Assembly (NCBI RefSeq): GCF_000454545.1
Contig: NZ_CM002139.1
Location: 1,477,070-1,541,069 of the forward strand
DNA length: 64,000 nt
Source: Xanthomonas cassavae CFBP 4642
GTDB lineage: Bacteria > Pseudomonadota > Gammaproteobacteria > Xanthomonadales > Xanthomonadaceae
Reading direction: 5' to 3'
The notes beneath the pieces were generated by a model. It was not told where the DNA came from. It did no database searches and worked only from the letters and a program-made list of their open reading frames with translations. The position numbers and the translations under genes are program-made. Shown piece after piece: positions 36,787 to 45,447 of this stretch (position 1 is the first letter of the stretch; each line of letters opens with the position of its first letter).

Positions 36787-37440
36787 ATGCGTGAAAGAAC
36801 ACTGCGATATGGCGCGCTGGTCCTGTGGCTGCTGACACTCTCCCTGCTTGCGCCGGGGATTGCCTCTGCCAAAAGTCCGGCGACTGCTGCACCGATCCTG
36901 GTGGTGGGCGACAGCCTGAGCGCTGCGCACAACATCCCGGTGCAGTCCGGTTGGGTGACCCTGCTGGACCAGCGCCTGAAGCGTGACATGGCGACGCCAC
37001 CGGCGGTCGTCAATGCCAGCATCAGCGGCGAGACCACGTCCGGCGCGTTGACCCGGCTGCCCGGCCTGCTGCAGAAGCACGCACCGGGCGTGGTGGTGAT
37101 CGAGCTGGGCGGCAACGATGCGCTGCGCGGGCTGACTCCGGCCCAGCTGAAGGGCAATCTGGAGAAGATGATCAAGCTCAGCCAGGCGTCCGGTGCCAAG
37201 GTGCTGCTGCTGGGCATCGACGTGCCGCCCAATTACGGTCCGGCCTACCGCGAGCGCCTGAAGGCGACCTATGCAGATCTGGCCAGGCAGTACGACACGG
37301 CCCTGGTGCCGTTCTTTCTTGAAAAGGTGGCGTTGCAGCAGGGCCTGATGCAGGCCGATGGCCTGCACCCGACCGCGGCCGCCCAGCCCAAGGTGCTGGA
37401 GACGGTGTGGCCGGCACTGCGCCCGTTGCTGGGGCATTGA
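36787..37440 (+). CDS. tesA: Acyl-CoA thioesterase I / lysophospholipase (TesA, SGNH hydrolase)
   Basis: This 217-residue periplasmic SGNH esterase starts RERTLRYGALVLWLLTLSLL with signal cleavage near ASA-KSP. Block I is ILVVGDSLSAAHN (nucleophile Ser in GDSL), block III VIELGGNDALRG, and block V DGLHPTAAAQPKV with Asp and His. I prefer ATG 36787, which has GAGG nine bases upstream; ATG 36772 would add five residues and has a poorer site. It cleaves thioesters, lysophospholipids and esters. It is transcribed divergently from ybbA-ybbP, and the two start regions overlap, so their expression signals lie inside each other's coding sequence. Confidence 0.92.
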   Translation: MRERTLRYGALVLWLLTLSLLAPGIASAKSPATAAPILVVGDSLSAAHNIPVQSGWVTLLDQRLKRDMATPPAVVNASISGETTSGALTRLPGLLQKHAPGVVVIELGGNDALRGLTPAQLKGNLEKMIKLSQASGAKVLLLGIDVPPNYGPAYRERLKATYADLARQYDTALVPFFLEKVALQQGLMQADGLHPTAAAQPKVLETVWPALRPLLGH

Positions 37441-37528
37441 TCGGATGAGATGAAACGTTATTCGGCCTTCACGTTACTTGCACCCGCAATCCGGCATGTT
37501 TCACAAAGCTGAAGACCGAGGAAAGTCC

Positions 37529-38242
37529 ATGCGTCAGACCAAGGAAACGTCCGGCCTCGTGCTGGTCGTGGAAGACAACCGCAATATCTCCGAAATGATC
37601 GGCGAATACCTGGAAGGCCGTGGCTTTGAGGTCGACTACGCCCAGGACGGACTGGACGGCTACCGTCTGGCCGCCGAAAACAGTTACGACGTGGTCGTGC
37701 TGGACCTCATGCTGCCACGTCTGGACGGCATCGAAGTGTGTCGCCGCCTGCGTAACGACGCACGCAAGTCCACCCCGGTGCTGATGCTGACCGCCCGCGA
37801 CACGCTGGACGACAAGCTCACCGGCCTGGGCTTCGGCGCCGACGATTACCTGACCAAGCCGTTCGCGATCCAGGAACTGGAAGCGCGTCTGCGTGCCCTG
37901 ATCCGCCGCGAGCGTCGCCAGGTGGGCTCGGAAGTGCTCAAGGTCGCCGACCTGGTGCTGGACCCGGTGAGCATGCGCGCCACCCGTGCCGGCACCGAGC
38001 TGCAGCTTTCGCCGATCGGCCTGCGCCTGCTGACCATCCTGATGCGCGAATCGCCGCGCGTGGTGACACGCCAGGAAATCGAGCGCGAGATCTGGGGCAA
38101 TGGCTTGCCGGATTCGGACACCCTGCGCAGCCATCTGTACAACCTGCGCAAGATCATCGACAAGCCGTTCGACCGTCCGCTGCTGCACACCGTGCAGAGT
38201 GCCGGCTACCGCATTGCCGACATCGCCCAGCCGATGACCTGA
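37529..38242 (+). CDS. OmpR-family response regulator
   Basis: This 237-residue regulator has an N-terminal receiver: LVLVVEDNRNISEMIGEYLE with the acidic pair, VVVLDLMLPRLDG with the phosphorylated Asp near residue 59, MLTARD (Thr) and DDYLTKPFAIQELEARL (Lys). A C-terminal winged helix follows (RQEIEREIWGNGLPDSDTLR, then SHLYNLRKIID and TVQSAGYRI). The ATG at 37529 is preceded by GAGGAA. The sensor kinase lies 157 bases downstream on the same strand. The pair's signal is unknown. Several OmpR-type systems in Xanthomonas control virulence or metal responses (for example ColRS/VgrRS, PhoPQ, RaxRH), but I cannot assign this one. Confidence 0.92.
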   Translation: MRQTKETSGLVLVVEDNRNISEMIGEYLEGRGFEVDYAQDGLDGYRLAAENSYDVVVLDLMLPRLDGIEVCRRLRNDARKSTPVLMLTARDTLDDKLTGLGFGADDYLTKPFAIQELEARLRALIRRERRQVGSEVLKVADLVLDPVSMRATRAGTELQLSPIGLRLLTILMRESPRVVTRQEIEREIWGNGLPDSDTLRSHLYNLRKIIDKPFDRPLLHTVQSAGYRIADIAQPMT

Positions 38243-38368
38243 TCCTCCGATGACCTGATGTTCCGGCCGGCCGCCGTCAGGTGGCCGGCCGCTCCTGCAG
38301 GCGCCCCCGCGCCGCCCGCTCTCCCGTGCCGCTGACTGGCTGCACGACGGAATCACGGAAGCGTTGGC

Positions 38369-38374
38369 TATAAT
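38369..38374 (+). promoter_or_regulatory. -10 box upstream of the sensor kinase
   Basis: A perfect TATAAT (context GGCTATAATCCGG) lies 26 bases before the kinase ATG in the 157-base gap after the response regulator. It suggests the kinase has its own promoter besides any read-through. No good -35 element accompanies it. Confidence 0.5.
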
Positions 38375-38399
38375 CCGGCGCTCTCTCCTGGATGCAGCA

Positions 38400-39671
38400 A
38401 TGCCACACGGGCTCCCGCGAAAAATACGTCTTGCCTTCCTGTTGCAGGTTGCGCTGGGAAGCCTGGCGATCGTGCTGGGCGGGTACCTGATCTCTTTTGT
38501 CATCAAGCACAGCCTGGTGCGCACCGTGCTCGCCGACGAGGCCGTGCATTTCTGGCAGTTGCACAGGAGCGCGCCGGACAACCGGCCGCCGAACACGCGC
38601 AATATCCAGGGCTATTTCTCGCCGGCCGGAACTGCGGCCGATGCGGTGCCCGCTGCGCTGCGGCGCCTGTCGCCGGGCTTCAGTGAAGTTGCCGCCGCCG
38701 ATGCGCTGGTCTATGTGGACCAACGCCCGGAAGGCCGCCTGTATCTGGTGTTCCCGCGCGCGCGCGCGGCGCATCTGGCGCTGTGGTTCGGTATCGTGCC
38801 GGCCATCATCGTGCTGCTGGGAATCTACGGCGTCTCGTGGTTCACCTACCGGGTCTCCAAACGCCTGGTGTCGCCGATCAGCTGGCTGGCACGGCGCGTG
38901 TCACAGTGGGATCCGCGCAACCCGGATGTGGACGAACTGGCGCCGGAGCGCCTGCCGGCGGAGTTGCAGGGCGAAACCCGGCAGTTGGCGCTTGCGCTGC
39001 ACGCGCTGGGGCAACGGGTCAGCGAACATGTGGCGCGCGAACGCAACTTCACCCGCGATGCCAGCCATGAGCTGCGCACGCCGCTGACGGTGATCCGGGT
39101 GGCCAGCGACATGACCCTGGCCGATGACGATCTGTCGCAACTTACCCAGCGCAGCCTGCGCCGGATCCAGCGCGCCGGCCGCGATATGGAAGCGGTGATC
39201 GACGCGTTCCTGATCCTGGCCCGCGAAGCGGAGATCGACCCGCAGAGCGAAACCTTCGATGTGGCCGAACTGGCCAGCGAGGAGGTCGAAAGTGCGCGCG
39301 AACTGCTGGGCGACAAGCCGGTGACGCTGCACATGGTCGGCGACCGTCGCCTGCAGATGTTCGCGCCGCCGCGGGTGATGCGGGTGGTGCTGAGCAACCT
39401 GCTGCGCAACGCCTGTGCCTATACCGACACCGGCAGCATCGAGATGGAGGTCACCCAGGACCGGATCGTGGTGCGCGATACCGGCATCGGCATGAGTGAC
39501 GAAGCCCGTGCACGTGCCTTCGAACCATTCTTCCGCGCCGACCCCACACGCCCGCAGGGCACCGGGCTTGGGCTGTCGATCGTGCGCCGGCTGTGCGACC
39601 GCTTCGGCTGGCGCATCGAGTTGGAGAGCGAGGCGGGCGTGGGCACGTCGGTGGCGGTGGTGGTGGCTTGA
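38400..39671 (+). CDS. Sensor histidine kinase
   Basis: This 423-residue inner-membrane kinase starts MPHGLPRKIRLAFLLQVALG, with TM1 at about residues 10-32. A periplasmic sensor of about 90 residues follows (ADEAVHFWQLHRSAPDNRPP and GFSEVAAADALVYVDQ), then TM2 near 125-148 (ALWFGIVPAIIVLLGIYGV). A short HAMP-like linker leads to the H-box DASHELRTPLTVIR with the phosphorylated His near 223. The ATPase domain has NLLRNACAYT (N), DTGIGMSDEARARAF (G1), FRADPTRPQGTGLGLSI (F/G2). Together these make it the partner of the OmpR-type regulator before it. The sensed signal cannot be told. Confidence 0.9.
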   Translation: MPHGLPRKIRLAFLLQVALGSLAIVLGGYLISFVIKHSLVRTVLADEAVHFWQLHRSAPDNRPPNTRNIQGYFSPAGTAADAVPAALRRLSPGFSEVAAADALVYVDQRPEGRLYLVFPRARAAHLALWFGIVPAIIVLLGIYGVSWFTYRVSKRLVSPISWLARRVSQWDPRNPDVDELAPERLPAELQGETRQLALALHALGQRVSEHVARERNFTRDASHELRTPLTVIRVASDMTLADDDLSQLTQRSLRRIQRAGRDMEAVIDAFLILAREAEIDPQSETFDVAELASEEVESARELLGDKPVTLHMVGDRRLQMFAPPRVMRVVLSNLLRNACAYTDTGSIEMEVTQDRIVVRDTGIGMSDEARARAFEPFFRADPTRPQGTGLGLSIVRRLCDRFGWRIELESEAGVGTSVAVVVA

Positions 39672-40160
39672 GGCTGGCTGCTGTCGGTTGCTGCAGAGAT
39701 CGGTGGGTCGCTTCGGAGCCGCACGCAACGGTGCCGCTGCCTGCCTGAATTCGGGTGATGCGTTGGCGAGTGCGTGTGTACCAGTCGCACGGTGGATGCC
39801 CATGTGCCGTGCGCGTGCGACGGCACGTACTGCACCAACGAGATTGAACGCCTCGACGCTGCCCACTGCGCAGCGAAGCGTCCTGCGCGATTTCCGCAGC
39901 GGCAGCTGCATTGGCAAGGCTGAAGACGGCCACCCAAGCGTGTCGCCGCAACCCGCGCAGCGTGGGCGATCCGGCAACGCTGCGCCGGGTCGATCCATCT
40001 GGCGCCTTGGAGCGGCTACCAAAACCGTAGCGAGCGGTCATCAGGTGGGTGCGGACGTCGCGGAGGAACCGGAAGGTACCCGTGGTACATGAGGATTTCG
40101 AACACCGGCCGCGCCCGCCTGACGGTGAGCGCAGTAGGTTTGCTGGCTGCTCTTAAGCAT
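39672..40160. other. Intergenic, no recognisable gene
   Basis: About 490 bases between the kinase and the convergent SGNH hydrolase. Open frames at 39496-40092 plus and 39451-40041 minus overlap the kinase and one another and show no family resemblance. No hairpin with T-run was obvious. Confidence 0.45.
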
Positions 40161-40856
40161 TCACTCCAGTAGCGGTGCCACCACCTTGCGCCACAGCGCA
40201 TAACCGTCGGCGGTCATGTGCAGCATGTCCTCGCGGAACAGCTGCGGCCGTGGCTTGCCGCTGGCATCGAGCATCGGTGCATAGACATCCACGTAATCGG
40301 TTCGCGGAACCGCCGCCAGGGCATCCTTGATCAGGCGATTGGCGGCAATGACCGACGGCAGCAGTTGCGCGCGCGAGGGGCTGGGCTTGATCGACAGATA
40401 GCTGATGCGGGTGTCCGGCAAGTCGCGGCGGATGCGCGTGACGAAGGCCACCACGTCGTCGCGCACCTGCTCGGGCGTGCGTCCGCTGTTGAGATCGTTG
40501 TCGCCGGCATATAGCACCACTTGGCGCGGCGCGTAGGGAATCACGATGCGGTCGGCGTACCAGGTGCTGTCGCGCACCTCCGAGCCGCCAAAGCCACGGT
40601 TGATCACCGGCTTGCCGGGAAAGTCCCTGGCCAGCGTGTCCCAGAAGCGGATCGAAGAACTGCCGACGAACACGATGCCGTATTTGGGTGGCGGCTGGCG
40701 CGCATCGCTGGCGGCGAAGCGCTGCATGTCCTGCTCCCAGGCCGCGTTGGAAACCTGCGCAGGGATCACGGGCGCGGCGTGCGGAGCCTGGGCGATGGCC
40801 TGGCTGGAGACCAGCACAAGCGCGCACAGCAGTGCGCGTAAGCGATGTGGGAGCAT
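40161..40856 (-). CDS. Exported SGNH/GDSL hydrolase
   Basis: This 231-residue protein begins with signal peptide MLPHRLRALLCALVLVSSQA ending AIA-QAP. The SGNH blocks are IVFVGSSSIRFWDTLARDFP (Ser), NRGFGGSEVRDSTWY (Gly), VVLYAGDNDLNSG (Asn) and DMLHMTADGYALW (Asp/His), typical of the GDSL-like lipase/acylhydrolase group that acts on carbohydrates or esters (platelet-activating-factor-acetylhydrolase-like). ATG 40856 has AGGA upstream; upstream in-frame codons are excluded by the signal peptide. It is likely periplasmic or secreted. The substrate is unknown. Confidence 0.88.
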   Translation of the reverse strand: MLPHRLRALLCALVLVSSQAIAQAPHAAPVIPAQVSNAAWEQDMQRFAASDARQPPPKYGIVFVGSSSIRFWDTLARDFPGKPVINRGFGGSEVRDSTWYADRIVIPYAPRQVVLYAGDNDLNSGRTPEQVRDDVVAFVTRIRRDLPDTRISYLSIKPSPSRAQLLPSVIAANRLIKDALAAVPRTDYVDVYAPMLDASGKPRPQLFREDMLHMTADGYALWRKVVAPLLE

Positions 40857-41038
40857 AAGAATCCTGCAACGATGGAACGGGCCTGGCATGGTGCAGCAGT
40901 CCGCAAGCTGAGGGCAAACCGGGCGGTGGCTGGCGATGCGCCGCGTCACGGTGCAAGATGCGCACCTTCCCCAGCAGCGACCACGCCATGCGTTCTTCCT
41001 GTCCCCAGATCCGCCCTTGCGGCCGGACGTCCTGACGC

Positions 41039-41419
41039 ATGGCCGATCAACTGGGGCACGTGCCGCGCGGCCCGCGCCGCATGCTCAAGGCGGCGATCTG
41101 GTCGTGGCAAGGCCTGCGCGCGGCATGGCTGCACGAATCTTCGTTCCGGCTCGAAGTCTGCCTGGCGGCGGTGATGGCGCCACTGGGCGTGTGGCTGGGA
41201 CAGACGCCGCTGGAGCGCATCGCGTTGATCGCTCCGTTGTTGATCGTGCTGGCGGCCGAGCTGCTGAATTCCGCCATCGAAGCGGTGATCGAACGCTATG
41301 GCCCTGAGCATCACGTGCTGGCCGGCCGCGCCAAGGACATGGGCTCTGCAGCGGTGTTCCTGCTGTTGCTCAACGTGCTGCTGTGCTGGGGGCTGGTGCT
41401 GCTGCCGCGCGTGTTCTGA
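41039..41419 (+). CDS. dgkA: Diacylglycerol kinase
   Basis: This 126-residue inner-membrane enzyme phosphorylates diacylglycerol to phosphatidic acid and recycles lipid left by periplasmic glucan or LPS modification. It has the three-helix layout of DgkA: an amphipathic N-terminus (MLKAAIWSWQGLRAAWLHES), SFRLEVCLAAV, then the active-site helix LAAELLNSAIEAVIERYGPE with the conserved Glu and Asn residues, and H.LAGRAKDMGSAAVFLLLL before the last helix. It stands alone between the SGNH hydrolase (divergent) and lemA. Confidence 0.95.
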   Translation: MADQLGHVPRGPRRMLKAAIWSWQGLRAAWLHESSFRLEVCLAAVMAPLGVWLGQTPLERIALIAPLLIVLAAELLNSAIEAVIERYGPEHHVLAGRAKDMGSAAVFLLLLNVLLCWGLVLLPRVF

Positions 41420-41506
41420 GTGGCTCGTTGTCAGTCGCCGGCGCGTGCATGCGGGCTTGACCTGGCGCGTGGCATGCTGCTGCCCTCTTTCAACGGAATC
41501 GCCTGC

Positions 41507-42133
41507 ATGTCTGTCCTGATGCGCGCCCTGGTGTTGCTGATCCTGACCGTCGGCCTGTCCGGCTGCGGCTACAACACCATCCAGCAGAAAGAGGAGGGAG
41601 TGAAGGCGGGTTGGTCGGAAGTGCTCAACCAATATCAGCGCCGCGCCGACCTGATTCCCAACCTGGTGCGCACCGTGCAGGGATATGCGCAGCAGGAACG
41701 TCAGGTGCTGACCGAAGTGACCAACGCGCGTGCACGCGTGGGGCAGATCCGGGTCAATGCCGACGATGACGCATCGCTCAAGCAGTTCCAGCAGGCGCAG
41801 GGGGAGCTGGGCAGTGCGTTGTCGCGCTTGCTGGTGGTCAGCGAGAACTATCCGCAGCTGAAGTCCGACCAATCCTTCCGCGATCTGCAGGTGCAGCTGG
41901 AAGGTACCGAGAACCGCATTACCGTGGCGCGCGGTCGTTACATCCAGACCGTGCAGGACTACAACACCTATATCCGCTCGTTTCCGCAGGTGGTGACGGC
42001 CAAGATTTTCGGATATCAGCCCAAGCCGAATTTCAGCGTGGAAAACGAAGCGCAGATCTCGCGCGCGCCGCAGGTGGACTTCGTTAATCAGCCTGCACCG
42101 CAGCAACAGCCTGCATCGCAGCCTGCGCAGTAA
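41507..42133 (+). CDS. lemA: LemA family protein with lipoprotein signal
   Basis: This 208-residue protein begins MSVLMRALVLLILTVGLSGC, which could be a lipoprotein signal (LSGC) or the single N-terminal anchor. The LemA core is clear: YNTIQQKEEGVKAGWSEVLN, QYQRRADLIPNLVRTVQGYA, EVTNARARVGQIRV, FRDLQVQLEGTENRITVARG and RYIQTVQDYNTYIRSFP. A Gln/Pro/Ala-rich tail ends it. LemA proteins are helical envelope proteins without a firmly known role, often paired with TPM-domain proteins as here (next two genes). Confidence 0.9.
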   Translation: MSVLMRALVLLILTVGLSGCGYNTIQQKEEGVKAGWSEVLNQYQRRADLIPNLVRTVQGYAQQERQVLTEVTNARARVGQIRVNADDDASLKQFQQAQGELGSALSRLLVVSENYPQLKSDQSFRDLQVQLEGTENRITVARGRYIQTVQDYNTYIRSFPQVVTAKIFGYQPKPNFSVENEAQISRAPQVDFVNQPAPQQQPASQPAQ

Positions 42134-42142
42134 TCAGCAGCC

Positions 42143-42292
42143 CGCTCCCCTCGGGAGAGGGGTTGGGGTGAGGCTATGGCGCGAAGCTTCTGTGTTTTCC
42201 AACGGCACGTGGCTTCGCTCGCACCCTCATCCGCCTTCGGGGCACCTTCTCCCCCATGAAGGAGGACAATGTCCCGGTGGGAGAAGGGAAAG
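42143..42292. repeat. Intergenic palindromic repeats between lemA and the TPM gene
   Basis: CTCCCCTCGGGAGAGGGG and GGTTGGGGTGAGG are followed by an inverted relative CACCCTCATCCGCCTTCGGG...CTTCTCCC...GGGAGAAGGG. It is the same repeat family as 15545-15736 and 20241-20287, inserted inside what looks like a lemA-TPM operon. Confidence 0.7.
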
Positions 42293-42327
42293 ACTGAATG
42301 TCAGTACGCATCCGGTAGGAGTTGGCA

Positions 42328-43221
42328 ATGCGGCGAACGTTGTTGGGAATGGTGTGGATGGTGGCGTTGCTGTTGCTGCCGGCGTCGCTGCTGGCGCAGG
42401 AGCTGGCGGCCATTCCGCCGCTGCGTTCGCCGGTGGTCGATGTCACCGGCACCCTGGATGCCGCGCAGATCCAGCAGCTGGAGCAACAGGCGCTGGCGTT
42501 GCAGCAGCGCAAGGGTGCGCAGTTGCAGATCCTGATCGTGCCGAGCACGCAACCGGAGACGATCGAGCAATACACCCAGCGCGTTTTCGACGCCTGGAAG
42601 ATCGGGCGCAAGGGCGTCGACGATGGCGTGCTGCTGCTGGTGGCCACGGATGACCGCCGCGTGCGCATCCAGCCCGGCTACGGCCTGGAAGGTGCCATCC
42701 CCGATATCGTGGCCAATCGCGTCATCCAGGAATACCTGGCGCCGCGCTTCCGCGAGGGCGACTACGGCGGCGGTATCGGCGACGCCACTGCAACGCTGGC
42801 TGGCCTGATCGAGGGCCAAGCGCTGCCACTGCCGGTCAGCGGGCACCAGGGCGGTGCCGGTCGGGGCGCCGGCGGCGGTGGCTGGATCATGGCGCTGTTC
42901 ATCGGCTTCGTGGTCGCGATGGTGGCGCGCGGCATCCTGGGCGCCTTGCCACGCCCGGTGCGCGCGGTATTGACCGCCATTGCGGCCGGTGGCGCGGCGT
43001 TGCTGTTCACGTCCCTGCTGCTGGCCAGCGCCGGTGCCGCAGTCATCGGGTTGCTGGCCGGGCTGGCCTCGGGGTCGCCGGGGCGCTTTGTCGGCGGCGG
43101 TGGTTGGGGTGGCGGTGGCTTTGGAGGATTCGGGGGCGGTGGCCGCGGTGGTTTTGGCGGCGGCGGCTGGGGCGGCGGTGGCGGATCATCGGGAGGCGGT
43201 GGCGCCTCGGGGAGCTGGTAA
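42328..43221 (+). CDS. TPM domain protein (YgcG-like) with Gly-rich tail
   Basis: This 297-residue protein has a signal peptide (MRRTLLGMVWMVALLLLPAS ending LLA-QEL), then a TPM domain: LRSPVVDVTGTLDAAQIQQL, the RVFDAWKIGRKGVDDGVLLL motif, RVRIQPGYGLEGAIPD and RFREGDYGGGI. Two membrane segments follow near residues 187-210 and 218-245. The last 45 residues are almost only Gly with Trp/Phe/Ser. AGGAG precedes ATG 42328. TPM proteins of this form are envelope-associated; a role in repairing or chaperoning membrane proteins is proposed for the plant relative but is not shown here. Confidence 0.88.
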   Translation: MRRTLLGMVWMVALLLLPASLLAQELAAIPPLRSPVVDVTGTLDAAQIQQLEQQALALQQRKGAQLQILIVPSTQPETIEQYTQRVFDAWKIGRKGVDDGVLLLVATDDRRVRIQPGYGLEGAIPDIVANRVIQEYLAPRFREGDYGGGIGDATATLAGLIEGQALPLPVSGHQGGAGRGAGGGGWIMALFIGFVVAMVARGILGALPRPVRAVLTAIAAGGAALLFTSLLLASAGAAVIGLLAGLASGSPGRFVGGGGWGGGGFGGFGGGGRGGFGGGGWGGGGGSSGGGGASGSW

Positions 43222-43712
43222 TGCGGTGGCTCAGGCATGTCTTCGCGCCCTCGGCGCAACGCAGATTTCCAGCGTCCTGCATGGAGACGATCGCCGCAGC
43301 GGTGGCCGACAGCGAGCGCAGCCACACCGGGCAGATCATGGTGGCGGTCGAGGCGGACCTGCCGCTCGCCGCGCTGTGGCGCCGGTACAGCGCACGGCAC
43401 AGCGCCGAACAGGCCTTCGCGCAGCTGCGCACCTGGGATACGGAGGCCAACAACGGCGTGCTGATCTATCTGCTGCTGGCCGACCACGCCATCGAAGTGG
43501 TGGCCGACCGTGGCCTGCGTCGCCGGGTGCCGGATGCCCAATGGGCCGAGGTGTGCCGGCGCATGCAGCAGTTCCTGCGCGAGGAGCAGTACGAGGTGGC
43601 GGTACTGGCAGGCATCGAGGCGGTGACCGAGCTGCTGGTCGCCCACTTCCCGCGCGGCGCGGACACCCCGCATGAAGACGAGCTGCCCAACCGGCCACAG
43701 CGTTTAGGCTGA
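43221..43712 (+). CDS. TPM domain protein, short paralogue
   Basis: This 163-residue protein overlaps the stop of the preceding TPM gene by one base (TAATG). It lacks a signal peptide and carries a second TPM domain: METIAAAVADSERSHTGQIM, AFAQLRTWDTEANNGVLIYL, LADHAIEVVADRGLRRRVPD, and a C-terminal EVAVLAGIEAVTELLVAHFP. It is therefore a cytoplasmic or peripheral partner to the membrane-anchored one. The lemA-TPM-TPM trio occurs in many proteobacteria and its function is not settled. Confidence 0.85.
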   Translation: MRWLRHVFAPSAQRRFPASCMETIAAAVADSERSHTGQIMVAVEADLPLAALWRRYSARHSAEQAFAQLRTWDTEANNGVLIYLLLADHAIEVVADRGLRRRVPDAQWAEVCRRMQQFLREEQYEVAVLAGIEAVTELLVAHFPRGADTPHEDELPNRPQRLG

Positions 43713-43765
43713 GGGCGCCCGAGGTGTCAGAATAGCCGCCTCGCTCTACGTGATCCGCGGTCCGC

Positions 43766-44656
43766 ATGATCTATCTGCACGCCATCGACCCCATCGCCTT
43801 CTCGCTTGGCCCGGTGCAGGTGCACTGGTATGGCTTGATGTACCTGGCCGCCTTCTTCTCGGCCTGGGCGCTGGGGCGCTCGCGCATCCTGCGCGGCCGC
43901 TTGCCGGGCGTGGACATGGACGGTTTCTCCGACCTGCTGTTCTACGGCATGCTCGGTGTGGTGCTGGGCGGGCGTATCGGCTACATGCTGTTCTATGCGT
44001 TCGACACCTTCCTGGCGAACCCGCTGATCCTGTTCAAGGTGTGGGAGGGCGGCATGAGCTTCCACGGTGGCCTGCTCGGCGTGCTGTTCGCCTGCTGGCT
44101 GTGGGCGCGCCGCCATTGCCTGCACTTCTTAGACGTGATGGATTTTGTCGCGCCGCTGGTTCCGCTGGGCCTCGGGTTCGGGAGGCTCGGCAATTTTGTC
44201 GGCGGCGAGCTGTGGGGCAAGTTCACCCAGGCCGGTTGGGGCGTGCTCTTTCCGCATGCACCGGAGCTGGCCGACATCGCGCCAGCACAGATCCAGGCGC
44301 AATACGCCACCGGGGCGCTGGATCGGTTCGCGCGTCATCCATCGCAGTTGTATGAAGCGGCGTTGGAAGGCGTGGTGATGTTCGTGGTGCTGTGGGCATT
44401 CTCGATGAAGCCGCGCGCCCGCTATGCGGTGTCGGGCGTGTTTGCGTTGCTGTACGGCGTGTTCCGCTTCATCGTGGAATTCGTGCGGGTGCCGGATGCG
44501 CCGATCGGCTACCTGGCCTTCAACTGGCTGACCATGGGTCAGATTCTGAGCCTGCCGCTGATCGCCGTGGGGCTGGTGCTGCTGGCGATGTCGCGCCGCG
44601 CCCCGGTGTTGCAGCCGGTGCTGCCGGCTGCCGTCACCGTGGAGGCGGCCAAGTGA
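43766..44656 (+). CDS. lgt: Prolipoprotein diacylglyceryl transferase
   Basis: This 296-residue inner-membrane enzyme moves diacylglycerol from phosphatidylglycerol to the lipobox cysteine of prelipoproteins. It shows [20 protein letters not shown], the [12 protein letters not shown] region, [20 protein letters not shown] (the HGG motif), the Lgt signature [20 protein letters not shown] and [17 protein letters not shown]. Seven hydrophobic segments are visible. Many predicted lipoproteins in this window would be substrates. The stop overlaps the GTG start of thyA, so lgt-thyA-folA are translationally coupled. Confidence 0.97.
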   Translation: MIYLHAIDPIAFSLGPVQVHWYGLMYLAAFFSAWALGRSRILRGRLPGVDMDGFSDLLFYGMLGVVLGGRIGYMLFYAFDTFLANPLILFKVWEGGMSFHGGLLGVLFACWLWARRHCLHFLDVMDFVAPLVPLGLGFGRLGNFVGGELWGKFTQAGWGVLFPHAPELADIAPAQIQAQYATGALDRFARHPSQLYEAALEGVVMFVVLWAFSMKPRARYAVSGVFALLYGVFRFIVEFVRVPDAPIGYLAFNWLTMGQILSLPLIAVGLVLLAMSRRAPVLQPVLPAAVTVEAAK

Positions 44657-45447
44657 AGCCGTACCTGGACCTGCTGCAGCATGTGCTGGAGCACGGCGCC
44701 GAGAAGTCCGACCGCACCGGCACCGGCACGCGCAGCGTGTTTGGCTGGCAGATGCGCTTCGACCTTACTGCCGGGTTTCCGCTGGTCACCACCAAGAAAC
44801 TGCACCTGCGCTCGATCGTCCACGAGCTGCTGTGGTTCCTGCAGGGCGACACCAATATCGGGTATTTGAAGGACAACCAGATCCGCATCTGGGACGAATG
44901 GGCCGACGCCAATGGCGATCTCGGCCCGGTGTACGGCAAGCAGTGGCGGCGCTGGACCGGCCAGGACGGCGTCGAGATCGACCAGATGCAGTGGCTGGTG
45001 GACGAAATCAAGCGCAACCCGGACTCGCGTCGGCTAGTGATCAGCGCCTGGAACGTAGGCGAGCTGCCGCAGATGGCGCTGATGCCCTGCCATAGCCTGT
45101 TCCAGTTCTATGTGGTCGACGGCAAGCTCAGCTGCCAGCTGTACCAACGCAGCGGCGACATCTTCCTGGGTGTTCCGTTCAACATCGCCAGTTATGCGTT
45201 GCTCACGCACATGGTGGCGCAGGCCACCGGCCTGGGCGTGGGCGATTTCGTGCACACGCTGGGCGATGCGCATCTGTATGCGAACCACTTCGACCAGGCG
45301 CGCGAACAGCTGGCCCGCACCCCGCGCGCGTTGCCGACCCTGCGCCTGAATCCGCAAGTGACCGACCTGTTCGCGTTCCGCTTCGAAGACATCGCCATCG
45401 ACGGCTATGACCCGCATCCGGCGATCAAGGCGCCGGTGGCGGTATGA
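44653..45447 (+). CDS. thyA: Thymidylate synthase
   Basis: This 264-residue enzyme, exactly the E. coli length, methylates dUMP to dTMP with methylenetetrahydrofolate. It starts with GTG 44653 ([20 protein letters not shown]), overlapping the lgt stop. Signatures are [20 protein letters not shown], the catalytic cysteine in [36 protein letters not shown] and HLYANHFDQ. It ends PAIKAPVAV, the conserved C-terminal valine closing the active site. folA follows with a four-base overlap and regenerates tetrahydrofolate from the dihydrofolate made here. Confidence 0.98.
   Translation: MKPYLDLLQHVLEHGAEKSDRTGTGTRSVFGWQMRFDLTAGFPLVTTKKLHLRSIVHELLWFLQGDTNIGYLKDNQIRIWDEWADANGDLGPVYGKQWRRWTGQDGVEIDQMQWLVDEIKRNPDSRRLVISAWNVGELPQMALMPCHSLFQFYVVDGKLSCQLYQRSGDIFLGVPFNIASYALLTHMVAQATGLGVGDFVHTLGDAHLYANHFDQAREQLARTPRALPTLRLNPQVTDLFAFRFEDIAIDGYDPHPAIKAPVAV

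Noticed and set aside
43104..43220. N-terminal extension of the second TPM gene
   Set aside because: The upstream frame is Trp/Arg-rich and is the Gly-rich tail of the first TPM gene read in another frame; the ATG at 43221 fits the coupling to the previous stop.
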